From Lanius collurio (lineage: Eukaryota; Chordata; Aves; Passeriformes; Laniidae), in the NCBI GenBank assembly GCA_020086605.1, contig JACBWW010000012.1:11741925-11805924 (forward strand): a DNA stretch of 64,000 bases, in the 5' to 3' direction. The notes below the pieces were generated by a model. The model saw nothing but the letters and a program-made list of their open reading frames with translations. It made no database searches and had not been told where the DNA came from. The translations under genes were made by a program, and so were the position numbers. Positions 62,309-64,000 of this stretch are shown piece by piece. Numbering within the stretch: position 1 is the first letter of the stretch; the number at the start of each line of letters is the position of its first letter.

Positions 62309-63473
62309 CCTTTGTCTCTATGCAGAAAGAGGTAATAACAGTCAGGGATGAAATTTCCTGACATTATAGCAGATTATTTTATACATTTGTTAGTAAAAGA
62401 GAGAGAAATTATTACATCAATAACCTGTCCAATCCTAACATTCAGCCAACTGGGAACCTTGTCAATTGTAGAAATAAGATTCCACTGGAAAAATCTTGAC
62501 TTAGTATTGCAACTTAGCTGATAAAAGCCTAGGGTTAGGATTGAGCAACAGGATAGCAGGGGTTATTTATCTCCTATGAACATATTTTTTGTTACATGTT
62601 ACTGAAAATTGTGAATTTTGTGCCTATATCTGACTTGGGAGCCTGATCTGACAGGAAAAAGGATTTTGTAGCAAGGAAGCTGCCCAAGGACTGGTGAAAG
62701 GATAAAATACAGAGGGACTTCATAATAATATAAATTAGTTGCATACAGATACAACATCCCTGTCACTTTAATGCAATAGGCCTCCATTTCAAGACAAATT
62801 CAGGACAATGACGAATGCCTCAGTAGAACCCTCAGTTAATACAATTCACGCTATGAACCTGTCATGTACAAATCAGTGGAGGTGGAGATATCTTCCTGAG
62901 AGATAGAACTATATCAGGGTTTCTCCTGAGCTTTCTCACTGAACTTTTGACCTAATTTTCAATACAATTATGATCACATTTGTTTCTTCAATGTGGTGTA
63001 TTTACTGGAAGAATAACATTATGTGTTTGCCACCAAATCACTCCTATCCAAGCATGAGAAGAGGGAATGAGTCAGGAGTCTGGGTTTAAAAATATTCTGG
63101 CAGTTTTCTAAAGTTATATGGATATTGCTTTTCATAGAGAAAGCTGAAAAATATCTGAGGTATTTGGGTTTGGCATGGTGGCCTCAAATTTCAGTTACTC
63201 AGAATGTTTTATTTGCAGAAAAACAGTGGGGAGAAAAGAACTCTCCCCAGATAGGTGCCAATTGACAGGATATAACTCAATCTGTATGTGTATTATCATG
63301 TCTTTTTCTTAAAAAGCAAAAAAAATTCCATGTGCTCAAGACAACAGTTTAGTATGTTAAAATATGTGCAGTTTAGTATGTTAAATTATGTGCTGCAATC
63401 TGGAAGGTAAGTCCTTCTGTGAAACTGTCAGTGTAGCTCATTAAGCCAGCTACAATGACTTAGATCACAGTTG
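62309..63473. other. AT-rich sequence without a recognised gene
   Basis: Nothing recognised apart from the 24-bp tandem duplication at 63,345-63,392. The right edge is the point where similarity to LTR-like copy 1 begins. Confidence 0.5.
63345..63392. repeat. 24-bp tandem duplication
   Basis: CAGTTTAGTATGTTAAAATA-TGTG is followed directly by the same 24 bases with a single difference (A to T). A recent local duplication, 80 bases from the edge of LTR-like copy 2. Confidence 0.92.
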
Positions 63474-64000
63474 CCTGTCTCAAACACTGTTAAGGCCACA
63501 GATGGACTTTGCCACAAGATAAGCACAGAACAGAGCAGCAGGATGGCACCAACCCCAAGCCTGGCAGAGCTGAGATCTGGGTAGCACATCCTGGGTAACG
63601 CATCCAGACAAAAATTCCCACTATGGAAAACTGTGTAAAGAAGATCATAAGCACATCACCCATCAAACAAGGATCACCCAAAGTTGTGGGACAGATGGCA
63701 CCTGTGACCACCACGAGCCACTTAAGCCCCCACAGAATATTCCTCTGTGGACACCTGGAACTTGGACTGTAAGTTAAACCACCATAGCGGGAACTTGAGA
63801 TAACACTCAGACAATAGTACCACCTTTATTTTATCTCAGACCTAGGATGAGTTAGCAAAGCTGGGGGAGAAGAATGTCTCACTGCTGGTGGCAGAATTCA
63901 TGTGCCACAAGGAAAGCCAGCTCAGCAGCTGTCCTGAAATCCGCTCAGACCAAGTAAAAGGTAACTCTGTCAGGGGGAGATTACAACCACCAACTCACAG
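63474..64000. mobile_element. LTR / endogenous-retrovirus-like element, copy 2 (inverted, cut by window end)
   Basis: The reverse complement of this segment aligns with 20,443-20,962. The stretch 63,474-63,926 differs at only about a dozen bases over roughly 440, plus one 11-base insertion here (GATCACCCAAA side, about 63,671-63,681). The outer 74 bases (63,927-64,000) are much more diverged, about 70% by eye. All landmarks of copy 1 recur inverted: TTTATT as complement of AATAAA near 63,828, and the TGGGGGCTT-like site near 63,728-63,736. The element continues beyond the window. A frame at 63,490-63,714 (-) is open here but broken in copy 1, so it gives no reliable protein. See copy 1 for the uncertainty about transcription direction. 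Confidence 0.6.

Noticed and set aside
62105..62364. Long F/V-rich and K/N/Q-rich frames at 62 kb
   Set aside because: Produced by the GTTT-rich low-complexity tract.
1..64000. CRISPR array, operons, tRNA or rRNA genes
   Set aside because: No regularly spaced palindromic repeats, no bacterial gene organisation, and no recognisable tRNA or rRNA core sequences; all evidence points to vertebrate non-coding DNA.

Overview
The window looks like 64 kb of vertebrate, probably bird and perhaps songbird, nuclear DNA. Four 3'-truncated chicken-repeat-1 (CR1) retrotransposon copies carry the avian 3' end with its ATTCTATGAT-type tail. There are two copies of an LTR/retrovirus-like repeat, microsatellites and AT-rich single-copy sequence, and CpG is sparse by eye. 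No intact protein gene, rRNA or tRNA could be recognised. Reading frames are short and unconserved-looking, as expected for an intron of a very large gene or for a gene desert. The bird assignment rests on the CR1 ends and on remembered family features, not on a search.

Layout: 1-7.5 kb is AT-rich sequence with a T/G-rich low-complexity tract (2.0-2.15 kb). At 7.53-7.71 kb there is a small probable hAT (Charlie-like) DNA transposon remnant. At 8.27 kb a very strong splice-acceptor-like sequence is followed directly by codons for an Ig-domain F-strand signature. At 9.5-10.58 kb lies the longest CR1 copy (reverse transcriptase end to 3' tail). At 15.34-15.62 kb another CR1 end runs straight into a pentanucleotide (CTAGT)n satellite. 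At 20.1-22.0 kb lies LTR/ERV-like copy 1, ending near a (GA)n tract. From 22 to 33 kb the sequence is unremarkable, with a markedly AT-rich block at 32.2-33.2 kb that ends in two adjacent hairpins, one of pre-miRNA size (33,173-33,233). Two exon-like segments on the + strand, 34,022-34,120 (99 bp) and 50,230-50,283 (54 bp), both have good splice signals and both can be read as phase 1-1. CR1 ends lie at 46.83-46.94 and 51.33-51.79 kb. A GTTT-rich tract lies at 62.2 kb, and copy 2 of the LTR/ERV-like element (inverted) runs from 63.47 kb off the window edge.

The observations most worth checking are the inverted pair of nearly identical LTR-like sequences 43 kb apart with an abrupt step in divergence, the 61-nt hairpin in the AT-rich block, and the three exon-like segments (8.27, 34.02 and 50.23 kb), which could be exons of a large + strand gene or chance pseudo-exons. 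No multi-gene system of the microbial kind (operon, CRISPR, defence island) is present.
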